From the NCBI GenBank assembly GCA_039815365.1, contig JBCBZK010000046.1, forward strand, positions 1 through 24,376: a DNA stretch of 24,376 bases, written 5' to 3'. Below, in pieces: positions 8,501-14,409 of this stretch; position 1 is the first letter of the stretch; each line of letters starts with the position of its first letter. The notes below the pieces were generated by a model. It had not been told where the DNA came from, searched no databases, and was given only the letters and a program-made list of their open reading frames with translations. The DNA is from CALBPI01 sp039815365 (lineage in GTDB: Bacteria; Pseudomonadota; Gammaproteobacteria; Steroidobacterales; Woeseiaceae). A program made the position numbers and the translations under genes.

Positions 8501-8754
8501 AAGATGAGGACAACCTTCCGCCGCGGCTCGTAAAACAAGTGCGGCATTTGCTGGTTGTCATCGATCGATCTGGTCCGCCAGTGGCAGCGGGCGCTGAAGC
8601 GCGCTTGGGTGATTTGCGGCAGCAGTGGAACGCACTGCAAGTTGAACTCGACCAGATCTACGCGAGCGAGGTTGCCCAGATTAACCGCTGGGCGAAGCAG
8701 AACGCTGTCCCGTATGTGAGCGGTCCAAGCAAGTCGTCTGGCGCGGGTCGTTAG
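5599..8754 (+). CDS. Exported BNR/Asp-box beta-propeller protein (sortilin/Vps10-like, glycosidase-like fold)
   Basis: A 1051-aa secreted protein. Residues 1-25 are a signal peptide ending AYA before KD. The body carries about ten Asp-box motifs (S/T-x-D-x-G-x-T/S-W): TENAGISW, SVDGGDTW, TNDGGDTW, STDSGDSW, SDDAGKTW, SIDGGVTF, TFDGGKSW, TDDRGLTF and SFDDGNNW among them. This marks two beta-propellers of the sialidase/sortilin N-terminal type. After about residue 750 come a beta-sandwich segment (LTYYLAEAPEGPLTIDI) and a helical tail (about 900-1040), the architecture of large VPS10-like proteins common in marine Bacteroidetes and Proteobacteria. The ATG at 5599 is preferred because GGAG lies six bases upstream and the signal peptide begins there. 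The substrate is unknown; annotation as glycosyl hydrolase rests on fold only. Confidence 0.88.
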   Translation: MRGIKIVSLLLIGMIASGASFVAYAKDVIDPGLMSAFKWRHVGPYRGGRVTTVAGVPNNPQLYYMGATGGGVWKTENAGISWTNISDGYFDVGTIGAVAVAESDPNVIYVGTGEKSIRGVTTSDGDGMWKSVDGGDTWAHIGLPKAGQIARIKIHPQNHDVAYVAVQGQIWGPSKERGVYRTNDGGDTWEAVLQVDEQTGATDLRMDPTNPRVLYASMWEHGRKPWYILSGGTAGGVFKSTDSGDSWEKLTNGLPEMIGKVGIDVSASNPQRLYAIVEAMPGEGGLYRSDDAGKTWELKNATRILWTRSWYYQHIAADPVNEDTVYVLNAPFMKSIDGGVTFEKKSMPHGDHHDHWINPTNNLNQINANDGGATITFDGGKSWSSLNNQPTAQFYRVNTDNQFPYRIYAGQQDNSTVAILSETYDGGIGNDDFFPVGGGESAHIAFDEDDPRLIYATTINGTLTEYDAQTKRQRQIKPYPEMVFGMHSADLRYRTNWNAPVTSSPQDPSVIYYGTEKVLRTDDRGLTFTEISPDLTKNEKDKQRANGGPITAENVGAEFYGTLLTITASPHEKGVIWVGSDDGLIHVTRNEGGDWANVTPGNLRGAMINSIDVSPHDPGTAYVAVAGYKMNDFKPYIFKLTDYGRRAKRLDDELPQDSFIRVVREDPEREGLLYAGGERGMYVSFDDGNNWQTLEAGLPPVPVTDLQVRQGDLVATTQGRGIFVLDDLNPLRELNKALNDTDIHLFTPTTTEMVQRGGRKGANEGSNPPRGVALTYYLAEAPEGPLTIDIADSSGNVVRSYSTEEGDFERCIISTMDQRIPVTVSYPTKNAGANRWVWNFRHDGLTCIDDVKVFEGFNGRRVMPGEYTATVRAGTLTASAQLSLTADRRVAASNEDFAAADQRSAELSDMFGQMMTAIDTVRRSRTEIETLLNDNASDDALQQVGVAAVDALTRWEETVYQTEYETYEDEDNLPPRLVKQVRHLLVVIDRSGPPVAAGAEARLGDLRQQWNALQVELDQIYASEVAQINRWAKQNAVPYVSGPSKSSGAGR

Positions 8755-8974
8755 AACACTGACGCGCCTTGGTTCGACCAGACAGCGGGCCCGGTTCGAT
8801 ACAGATTCGTTACCCGTCGTGATGCAAAACCTGTCAGAATCCTGTCTGGGCGAGCACGGCCGACTGCGCCTTTGTATTGCCGCTGACACACAGTTTGTGC
8901 GGCGCGTGTGCCTCGACACTAGTTGCTAGGGATTCAGTTACTGATTCCGAGCGTTTTTGAACATTGGAGACACC

Positions 8975-9616
8975 ATGAAGATTGCACTGATCATTGAGAA
9001 CAGCCAGGCCGCGAAGAGTAGCATCGTTCACACGGCTTTGAAGAACGCAGCAGAGCCTCTCGGTCATGATGTTCATCATTATGGTATGTACAGTGCAGAC
9101 GATTCGGCCAGCTTGACGTACGTGATGAACGGTCTGCTAGCGGGCGTGTTGTTGAATTCGCAAGCGGCGGATTTTGTGATCACGGGCTGCGGCACTGGAA
9201 TGGGTTCTATGCTCGCATGTAATGCGATGCCCGGCGTTGTCTGCGGCTTGGTCATTGACCCAACGGACGCGTTCCTATTTGGCCAGATCAACGATGGCAA
9301 TGCGATGGCAATGCCTTATGCGAAAGGTTTCGGTTGGGCTGCCGAACTCAACCTCGAAGACTGCTTTAAGAAATTGCTCGAACACGAACGCGGCGTTGGC
9401 TATCCCAAAGAGCGTGCAGCAATCATGGCGAAGAACCGCGGTATTTTCGCCGGGGTCAAGGCTGCGGCGACTCACGACATTCTCACTGTTTTAAAGTCGG
9501 TTGATCAGGACCTTCTCAAAAGTGCGGTCGCTGGCGAGCAATTTTCCGAGCTGTTTTTTGCCAACTCGAAGAATGCCGAGATTTCTGACTACATCAAGTC
9601 AGTGCTGGGTAGCTGA
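8975..9616 (+). CDS. RpiB/LacA/LacB family sugar-phosphate isomerase, extended form
   Basis: A 213-aa cytoplasmic protein of the RpiB/LacAB family, whose members interconvert aldose and ketose phosphates. The active-site loop GCGTGMGSMLACNAMPGV (71-88) includes Cys72, the place of the RpiB catalytic base. INDGNAMAM (105-113) corresponds to the HNDANVL segment. Ordinary RpiB is about 150 aa; here about 60 residues are added at the C-terminus (140-213), as in a longer subfamily of uncertain substrate. The ATG at 8975 has GGAG five bases upstream. It appears to be a single-gene unit, preceded by 220 bp in which no clear promoter was recognised. Ribose 5-phosphate isomerase activity should not be assumed. 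Confidence 0.85.
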   Translation: MKIALIIENSQAAKSSIVHTALKNAAEPLGHDVHHYGMYSADDSASLTYVMNGLLAGVLLNSQAADFVITGCGTGMGSMLACNAMPGVVCGLVIDPTDAFLFGQINDGNAMAMPYAKGFGWAAELNLEDCFKKLLEHERGVGYPKERAAIMAKNRGIFAGVKAAATHDILTVLKSVDQDLLKSAVAGEQFSELFFANSKNAEISDYIKSVLGS

Positions 9617-9714
9617 GCTCTAATACCAGGACTACGCATTTGGTGTAGGCACAGCGATTTCTTAAGTGGGTAAAAGTCATTGCTCGTAACACCACATTTC
9701 GTAAAGCGATGTTG

Positions 9715-10980
9715 CTAGAGCGATCTCACGAACGTTAGCAATTCGTTTCTGTCAGCTGCGCTTAACGACATAAAGTACTTTTGCGATGCCTCTGCTTCTC
9801 CACCGTGCCAGAGTATCGATTCTTCGATTGATCGTGCTCGACCATCGTGCATAAAACCGCGATTTGGGTAGTTCGCCTCAATGATACCCAGTCCCCACAG
9901 TGGTGCTGTCCGCCACTCTTGCGCATTGTCGTTATCACCCGGGTCGGCCAGTAACGGACCCATGTCGTGTGTCATCAGGTCTGTATACGGCCACAGCAGT
10001 TGATTGGAGAAAGGCAGTGTTTCGGCGTTGCCTGTCAATATCACTGGAACGTGGCACGCCGAACAACCAGCAAAACCGAATAGGTTTTGACCCCTCATAG
10101 AATAGTCTGATCTGCGATCTGGGACACCCATGTAACGGACGTAGTCAGCCAATGCGTCTAACTCGTGCTGTTCTATCTCGAGTGCACAATCGCTTGTACA
10201 AGACGTGTCATTGTCTATGCCCATATCGTTGAGCAGTGCGGTACCGATTTGATCGCGAACAGAATGATGAGCGTTTTTCCAACCCAGCAGTTTTAGCTTG
10301 CCGTCGCTGGTGCTCATGACTCCTGAGATGTTGTCCTTATTGGTATCCTTCGGGTCATGAAAGTGTTGGATGTATTCTGGATCTGTTGCCTCGAGCAATC
10401 CCCAGCCGAACAGCAGTGGCGCAATGCGAAACTGCACGTCCGCAACGCGTCCAGCAGATCGCGTGATGTGACCTTCGCGCCAGCTCAGCGTTACAGCCGT
10501 TCCGTCATCGTACGTTATCGTTCTCTTGTGGTCGACGAACCGAACGACGGCCTCTGGATCAGCACGGTGAGCATGTCTACGAGAAATCTGCGCGCCGAAT
10601 TCCAGCCTGCCTTCGATGGTTGCAGGCTGAGTAACGACAGGTGGTCGTAGTGTGTGTCCGCGTTGTGCTGTTTCGATATGGCAGCTAGAGCATGTTGGTT
10701 CGTCAAAATAAGGACCAATAAGCGTCTTACCATCGCGATCCCTGTTTGACCAGTCGCGATAAAACAAGTCCTTGCCAAGCGTTCTTTGATCCGTTGGGTC
10801 AAAGGAGCGAAGCATCGCGGCGTCATGGTTCGGGCGCGCCGTGAACGTTAAGAACTGTCCTCCCGGTCGCGTGGGATCGACAACGGCTGTATCGCTAAAC
10901 AGTCGATTGTCGTCACTGCTGCAAGCTGCGAGGAAAACTATGAGTGCGCCACAAACGAAGTCGCGCAGCCGATTGACCAT
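9715..10980 (-). CDS. Di-heme oxidoreductase (DHOR/DUF1111) lipoprotein
   Basis: A 421-aa c-type cytochrome related to di-heme peroxidases. The ATG at 10980 gives a lipoprotein signal ending LAAC with lipidated Cys20; a TTG at 11007 would add nine residues. Two haem c sites are visible, CSSCH (97-101) and CSACH (306-310). The conserved ending RGFMHDGRARSIEESILWHG (374-393) is diagnostic of the family. Proteins of this type recur beside imelysins in predicted iron-uptake operons, and one is encoded here about 3.4 kb away on the other strand. Azurin lies 33 bp upstream in the same operon and is the natural electron partner. Role as a peroxidase or metal oxidase in the periplasm is inferred; substrate unknown. 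Confidence 0.9.
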   Translation of the reverse strand: MVNRLRDFVCGALIVFLAACSSDDNRLFSDTAVVDPTRPGGQFLTFTARPNHDAAMLRSFDPTDQRTLGKDLFYRDWSNRDRDGKTLIGPYFDEPTCSSCHIETAQRGHTLRPPVVTQPATIEGRLEFGAQISRRHAHRADPEAVVRFVDHKRTITYDDGTAVTLSWREGHITRSAGRVADVQFRIAPLLFGWGLLEATDPEYIQHFHDPKDTNKDNISGVMSTSDGKLKLLGWKNAHHSVRDQIGTALLNDMGIDNDTSCTSDCALEIEQHELDALADYVRYMGVPDRRSDYSMRGQNLFGFAGCSACHVPVILTGNAETLPFSNQLLWPYTDLMTHDMGPLLADPGDNDNAQEWRTAPLWGLGIIEANYPNRGFMHDGRARSIEESILWHGGEAEASQKYFMSLSAADRNELLTFVRSL

Positions 10981-11013
10981 GCCGAAGTAGCGCCTACCTG
11001 CGATCAAACATAG

Positions 11014-11454
11014 CTAACCAACAACGAAAGTACCGCGCATCATCGACGTATGACCTGGAAACGAGCAAAAGAACGCGTACTGCTTTCCTTTTTCTAGATT
11101 GGTTAGTGAAAATGTAATCTTATCTTGTTCGCCGCCGCCGATAAGTTTAGTTGCTGCAATCACTCTGCCGTCGTCTTTCGATAGATAGTTGTTCTCGGCG
11201 CCCGCTTGGATTCCCGCCTGAGCGATTGGATCAACGTCGTCCATCGTACTGAGAACCCAGTTATGACCCATGGCGATCGACGGTAGCGAGCCGGTATGAA
11301 CGAGCTCGATTGAGAAGTCCTGACATTCGCCGTCCACAGCTATATCTGTGATGCTGTATTTGAGGGCATCACCGACCTCAATTCGAGCGGCGCACTGTGC
11401 GTTGGCAAGACCAGAGAGTGATAAAAAAAGAACGAATAGTGCTACTTGACGCAT
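11014..11454 (-). CDS. azu: Azurin (periplasmic blue copper protein)
   Basis: A 146-aa cupredoxin with a signal peptide ending ANA (residue 19). All type 1 copper ligands of azurin are present: His64 in MGHNWVLS (Gly63 being the axial carbonyl), Cys130, His135 and Met139 in CSFPGHTSMM. Cys21 and Cys44 match the azurin disulfide. Length after processing, about 127 aa, equals classical azurins. The ATG at 11454 has GGAGG eight bases upstream; the longer frame would start inside that ribosome site. First gene of a two-gene operon with the di-heme oxidoreductase. Its promoter overlaps a Fur box, so it is expected to be induced under iron limitation, which is unusual for azurin. An electron shuttle to or from DHOR is the likely task. 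Confidence 0.95.
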   Translation of the reverse strand: MRQVALFVLFLSLSGLANAQCAARIEVGDALKYSITDIAVDGECQDFSIELVHTGSLPSIAMGHNWVLSTMDDVDPIAQAGIQAGAENNYLSKDDGRVIAATKLIGGGEQDKITFSLTNLEKGKQYAFFCSFPGHTSMMRGTFVVG

Positions 11455-11471
11455 ATACGGTACCTCCAAGG

Positions 11472-11512
11472 TTGTTGCAAATGGTAATACGAATCATTAT
11501 TATTTGCAACAA
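11472..11512. promoter_or_regulatory. Symmetric divergent promoter pair
   Basis: Rightward: -35 TTGTTG at 11472-11477, a 17-bp spacer and -10 CATTAT at 11495-11500. Leftward: -35 TTGTTG (reverse complement of 11507-11512), a 17-bp spacer and -10 TATTAC (reverse complement of 11484-11489). Both match the sigma-70 spacing and share the same -35 word because it lies in the inverted repeat. Individual hexamers are moderate matches (3-4 of 6), as expected for regulated promoters. Confidence 0.6.
11483..11501. promoter_or_regulatory. Fur box between azurin and the rightward genes
   Basis: GGTAATACGAATCATTATT matches 14 of 19 positions of the classical Fur consensus GATAATGATAATCATTATC. It exactly fills the centre of the inverted repeat and covers both proposed -10 elements, so one Fur dimer pair would silence both directions when iron is sufficient. 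Confidence 0.75.
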
Positions 11513-11524
11513 CCTTGGAGGTAT

Positions 11525-11656
11525 ATGTGCGCACGCGTAAAACTCTGGAGATCACAAATCCTTCGTCTACTTCGAGGTCACCCTTGGCTTTTAGCGTTAG
11601 ATCGCGTGTTTTTGGCTGTACCTGTGAGCCAATATCGAACGCTCAAGTTGTTTTGA
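11525..11656 (+). CDS. Possible small ORF (43 aa), hypothetical
   Basis: A short frame beginning MCARVKLWRSQI and ending YRTLKLF. It is the first ATG behind the rightward Fur-controlled promoter and has GGAGG three bases upstream, closer than ideal. The peptide is basic and could form an amphipathic helix; no family is recognised. It lies in the same frame as the membrane protein starting at 11699, separated from it by two stops (11654 and 11666). It could therefore be a leader peptide or the N-terminus of a decayed longer gene. A real product is not assured. Confidence 0.35.
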   Translation: MCARVKLWRSQILRLLRGHPWLLALDRVFLAVPVSQYRTLKLF

Positions 11657-11698
11657 CACTGTCATTGAGCGTCCAAAGCCCTCAGCGACGATCTGGCT

Positions 11699-12223
11699 GT
11701 GAGCAAGAGGCGTATGCTGGCTAACGTATGGCGCGTTATTGCTTTGGTTTGGGGCGCAGGCGGATTCTTTTTGCTACTTTGCTTCACGATCTACCGCTTG
11801 TCCCCGTTTGTTTGCGAGAGTGTGCTTGTTCCCTGGCATTGGTGGCACCACATCGTGTGGTGGACAAACATTGGCGCGATGGCTTGGTTCGAAGGCTATC
11901 GAGGTTTTCAGTGTGCTTTTTCCCCACGGTTTGGTGCAAGAGCGTCAGTCCTTTGGAGATCTTCGACTCCGTTGCAAGCAGCGCTCGCGCCGCTTATCTT
12001 AATGGGCTTCTTACAGGCTCCACGGCGACGCGTGCTCACTGCAGTATTCATCGCCGTCGGCGTCACAATGATTGTTTTCGTCTACAAGCTACTCCCGCAG
12101 CCTTGGCGAGGTATTCTGGATGCAGGTGTAATCGTTGGCCTTGCATGGGGTTTGGTAGCGACGATATGGTCATGTATTGATGCGATAATGTATCAACCTA
12201 TTGTTGACCCCGAAGTGATTTGA
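11699..12223 (+). CDS. Small integral membrane protein, hypothetical
   Basis: A 174-aa hydrophobic protein with four or five likely membrane segments: about 10-31, 45-62, 92-106, 110-131 and 138-160. Recognisable landmarks are the Trp/His-rich loop PWHWWHHIVWW and the motif WFEGYRGFQCAFSPR, which looks like a conserved functional patch, but I do not recognise the family. The start is uncertain: GTG at 11699 or ATG at 11714, the latter with AAGAGG just upstream. It lies between the Fur-controlled promoter and the DCC gene 30 bp downstream, and probably belongs to the iron-regulated unit. Confidence 0.65.
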   Translation: MSKRRMLANVWRVIALVWGAGGFFLLLCFTIYRLSPFVCESVLVPWHWWHHIVWWTNIGAMAWFEGYRGFQCAFSPRFGARASVLWRSSTPLQAALAPLILMGFLQAPRRRVLTAVFIAVGVTMIVFVYKLLPQPWRGILDAGVIVGLAWGLVATIWSCIDAIMYQPIVDPEVI

Positions 12224-12252
12224 CTTAATCGGTGTAGATCGGTCGGCACAGA

Positions 12253-12714
12253 ATGGTGCCGCATCCGAAATTGATTTTGATCATGGTTTCGTTGGCCTAT
12301 ATGCTTGAGATAACAATGGCAGGTAGCCCAAAAGAGTTCCCAACCGGCAATTTTCTCGTCTACGATGGCGAATGTCCGTTTTGCCGGAAGTACGTCGCGA
12401 TGGCGAGGCTGCAAGCTCAAGTTGGGCCAGTGACCGTTATTAGCGCACGTCAAGATCATGTCATTGTCGATATCCTGAAATCGAAAGGAATCGACCTGAA
12501 TGAGGGTATCGTTTTTGCGCAAGACGGCGTCATATTCTTCGGAGCAGAATGCATGACCCGGCTGGCCATTCTCTCCAATCGGCATGGGCTAATGAACTCT
12601 CTTCACGCCTGGCTGTTCCGATTCCCACGCGTTGCGAAGGCGGTCTACCCAATACTCAAGATTGGTCGCCAGGCAGTCTTGCGCTCTCTGCATAAGAGCC
12701 CCATCGGAGACTAA
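12253..12714 (+). CDS. DCC-family (DUF393) thiol-disulfide oxidoreductase-like protein
   Basis: Protein of up to 153 aa with the family hallmark VYDGECPFCRKYV, giving a CPFC thioredoxin-like pair at Cys41 and Cys44. Further family wording includes SARQD and GIVFAQDGVIFFGAECMTRLA. The ATG at 12253 lacks a ribosome site; the ATG at 12316 (MAGSPKEF) would put the motif close to the N-terminus as is usual, so the true protein may be 132 aa. DCC proteins are frequently found with, or fused to, HTTM membrane proteins, and an HTTM gene is encoded 3 kb downstream here. Biochemical function is unproven; a redox partner of the membrane enzyme is a reasonable inference. Confidence 0.85.
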   Translation: MVPHPKLILIMVSLAYMLEITMAGSPKEFPTGNFLVYDGECPFCRKYVAMARLQAQVGPVTVISARQDHVIVDILKSKGIDLNEGIVFAQDGVIFFGAECMTRLAILSNRHGLMNSLHAWLFRFPRVAKAVYPILKIGRQAVLRSLHKSPIGD

Positions 12715-12728
12715 ATACAAAAGCTATC

Positions 12729-12747
12729 GCAAATGAGAATCATTACT
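12729..12747. promoter_or_regulatory. Fur box upstream of the propeller lipoprotein gene
   Basis: GCAAATGAGAATCATTACT matches 14 of 19 consensus positions and shares the GAATCATTA core with the site at 11483-11501. It lies 47-65 bp before the start of the downstream lipoprotein gene, the right place to repress the imelysin/HTTM/TonB receptor run. Confidence 0.7.
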
Positions 12748-12793
12748 GTTACCGTTTAGTTTGTTTTCGAGAATCAACGAAGGTAATGAACTA

Positions 12794-14341
12794 ATGAACA
12801 GAAGATTTCTAGCGATGGTTGTGTTAGCGAGCACCCTTGGGCTTGCGGCATGCGAGGGCGACGACGGTGCACCGGGCGCGGCAGGTGCTGCGGGGGCTGC
12901 CGGAGCTGCAGGTACCGCAGGGCCTGCAGGTCCGGCAGGTAACGACGGCAGCGGTACGAGTGTCGGAGTAGTCGCCGATACTGTCACGACACTGGCCAAT
13001 GACCTTCGCGGTCTTACTTACGCTCAGGTTGCGCCGCACGAAAACAAGATTTATGCATCTGGACACTTAGGCACAACCGATGCGACCCGTCAGATCGTTG
13101 TTGCGCGTTTTTTTGCAAACGGCGATGTCGACACGAGTTTCGGTGGCGACGGTTTTGTTGAATTGACCGCCACCGCAGCTACTGGGAGCAGTGATGAAAC
13201 GGCCTACAGCGTCACCGAATTGCAAAGTGGCGACGTTGTTGTAGCCGCGAATGCAGTCGATGCCGACGGTGGTTCTTCCGTTTATTTGTTCCGTTTGGAT
13301 GCCGACGGTAACCCTGTAGCCGGTTGGGGCGATGCTCAAGGGAAAGCAGAAGTCGTTTTTGGCTACGCAAATGCTGACAACGCAACATTCCCAGGCGCAC
13401 CTGGCGCATTACCGTCGGACCTTTCTTGGGACATCCAGACAGACCGCAGCGTTGTGGCTGATCGCGTAGTTGTTTTCGGCCAAGGATCGGCAAGCGATGG
13501 GACGCGTACCGATCGTGATCGCTATATCGCCCGTTTGAACATCACCGCCACGGGTGCTGAGACGGATGCGACGTTCAATGGTGGTAGTGCTTTCTCATTC
13601 AACGCAACGGGTGTCCTGAACGACAACAACCGTAGAGGTACTGTAGAGGCTGATGGGAAAATCGTCTCTGCCGGTTACACAGACTTGGGTGGCGCACTCG
13701 ATAATCACGTATTCCTGATTCGTCTGGATGCGACAGGCATGTTAGACGCCACGTTCGGTGGCTTCAGTGATGAACCTACGATCACGGCAACCCCAGGAAT
13801 TGCTGTCTTCAATCCTTTCAAGGTTGATCAAGGCTTTACGGAGGCCTACGCCGCTGGATTCCAGCAAAGTACGTCGTCTTACGTCGTCGTCGGCTACGTC
13901 GGTGCGACGGGTACGGGGGTTGCGTCAACGCTGGGTTATGAAACAACCGTAGCTCAAGACGTTGGTGTATTCAGAGTCTCCAGCGGTACTGCAGCTGCGA
14001 TTGACACCGGCTGGGGCAACATGGGCACTCAAGTTGTCCAAAGCGAAGGCAAAGGCTACCCAACTTCAGAAGATCGTGGTCGCCATATCGTCGTCCTGGA
14101 CGATGGCCGGAGTGTTGTAGCGGGTCGATTTGGCGGCAGTCCTGCGGCGTTTGTCTTTACTGCCGACGGTCAACCAGATACGCGTGTATTCGGTGACGGC
14201 ATCATAGAGCTACCAAACGACACCATATCGAGTCAGTTTTTTGGCATCGCATTGTCTCCGGACGGTTCGCGTGTTGCATTTTCGACTAATAGCGATGACA
14301 ACGGTGCGCGCGTCGTTGTTGTGAAAGTTGCGTTAGACTAG
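12794..14341 (+). CDS. Collagen-like, delta-60 repeat propeller lipoprotein
   Basis: A 515-aa lipoprotein. The signal ends LAAC with lipidated Cys20 followed by Glu, compatible with the outer membrane. Residues 25-52 are a collagen-type Gly-x-y run rich in Ala and Pro, serving as a stiff stalk. The remainder resembles a beta-propeller of delta-60 repeats: FANGDVDTSFGGDGFVEL (about 107-124), DATFNGGSAF, LDATFGGFSDEP and a degenerate copy ending RVFGDGIIELP. The ATG at 12794 has GAAGG about ten bases upstream. First gene behind the second Fur box, ending just before a strong terminator. Displayed outside the cell, it could be the primary ligand-binding or receptor-accessory protein, but no metal-binding pattern is evident. 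Confidence 0.85.
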   Translation: MNRRFLAMVVLASTLGLAACEGDDGAPGAAGAAGAAGAAGTAGPAGPAGNDGSGTSVGVVADTVTTLANDLRGLTYAQVAPHENKIYASGHLGTTDATRQIVVARFFANGDVDTSFGGDGFVELTATAATGSSDETAYSVTELQSGDVVVAANAVDADGGSSVYLFRLDADGNPVAGWGDAQGKAEVVFGYANADNATFPGAPGALPSDLSWDIQTDRSVVADRVVVFGQGSASDGTRTDRDRYIARLNITATGAETDATFNGGSAFSFNATGVLNDNNRRGTVEADGKIVSAGYTDLGGALDNHVFLIRLDATGMLDATFGGFSDEPTITATPGIAVFNPFKVDQGFTEAYAAGFQQSTSSYVVVGYVGATGTGVASTLGYETTVAQDVGVFRVSSGTAAAIDTGWGNMGTQVVQSEGKGYPTSEDRGRHIVVLDDGRSVVAGRFGGSPAAFVFTADGQPDTRVFGDGIIELPNDTISSQFFGIALSPDGSRVAFSTNSDDNGARVVVVKVALD

Positions 14342-14355
14342 AAATCTTTGCGAAC

Positions 14356-14392
14356 AGTCAGGGCCTCCGCATCTTCGGAGGCCCTGACTTTT
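14356..14392 (+). terminator. Strong rho-independent terminator inside the gene run
   Basis: GTCAGGGCCTCCG (14357-14369) pairs perfectly with CGGAGGCCCTGAC (14376-14388) around a 6-nt loop, followed by TTTT. It stands 15 bp after the propeller gene stop and 17 bp before the imelysin start codon. It would cut most transcripts before the imelysin, HTTM and receptor genes unless read-through occurs. Confidence 0.88.
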
Positions 14393-14409
14393 ACGATCAG
14401 GCGTTTTCT

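Larger units (their letters stand above)
11461..11523. repeat. Perfect 22-bp inverted repeat enclosing a Fur box
   Basis: Bases 11461-11482 are the exact reverse complement of 11502-11523, leaving a 19-nt centre. Each arm carries, reading outward, a TTTGCAACAACC block and then a strong ribosome site TTGGAGGTA. Both flanking reading frames therefore start with nearly the same leader. The similarity continues imperfectly into TATATG on both sides, with a 3-base indel. Confidence 0.95.

Noticed and set aside
11515..11724. 69-aa ORF starting from a TTG in the Fur-controlled leader
   Set aside because: Its TTG is part of the GGAGG ribosome site and the sequence looks random; the ATG frame at 11525 is the better, though still uncertain, candidate.
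12724..12999. 91-aa minus-strand Pro/Ala-rich ORF
   Set aside because: Reverse reading of the collagen-like Gly-x-y segment of the lipoprotein gene.
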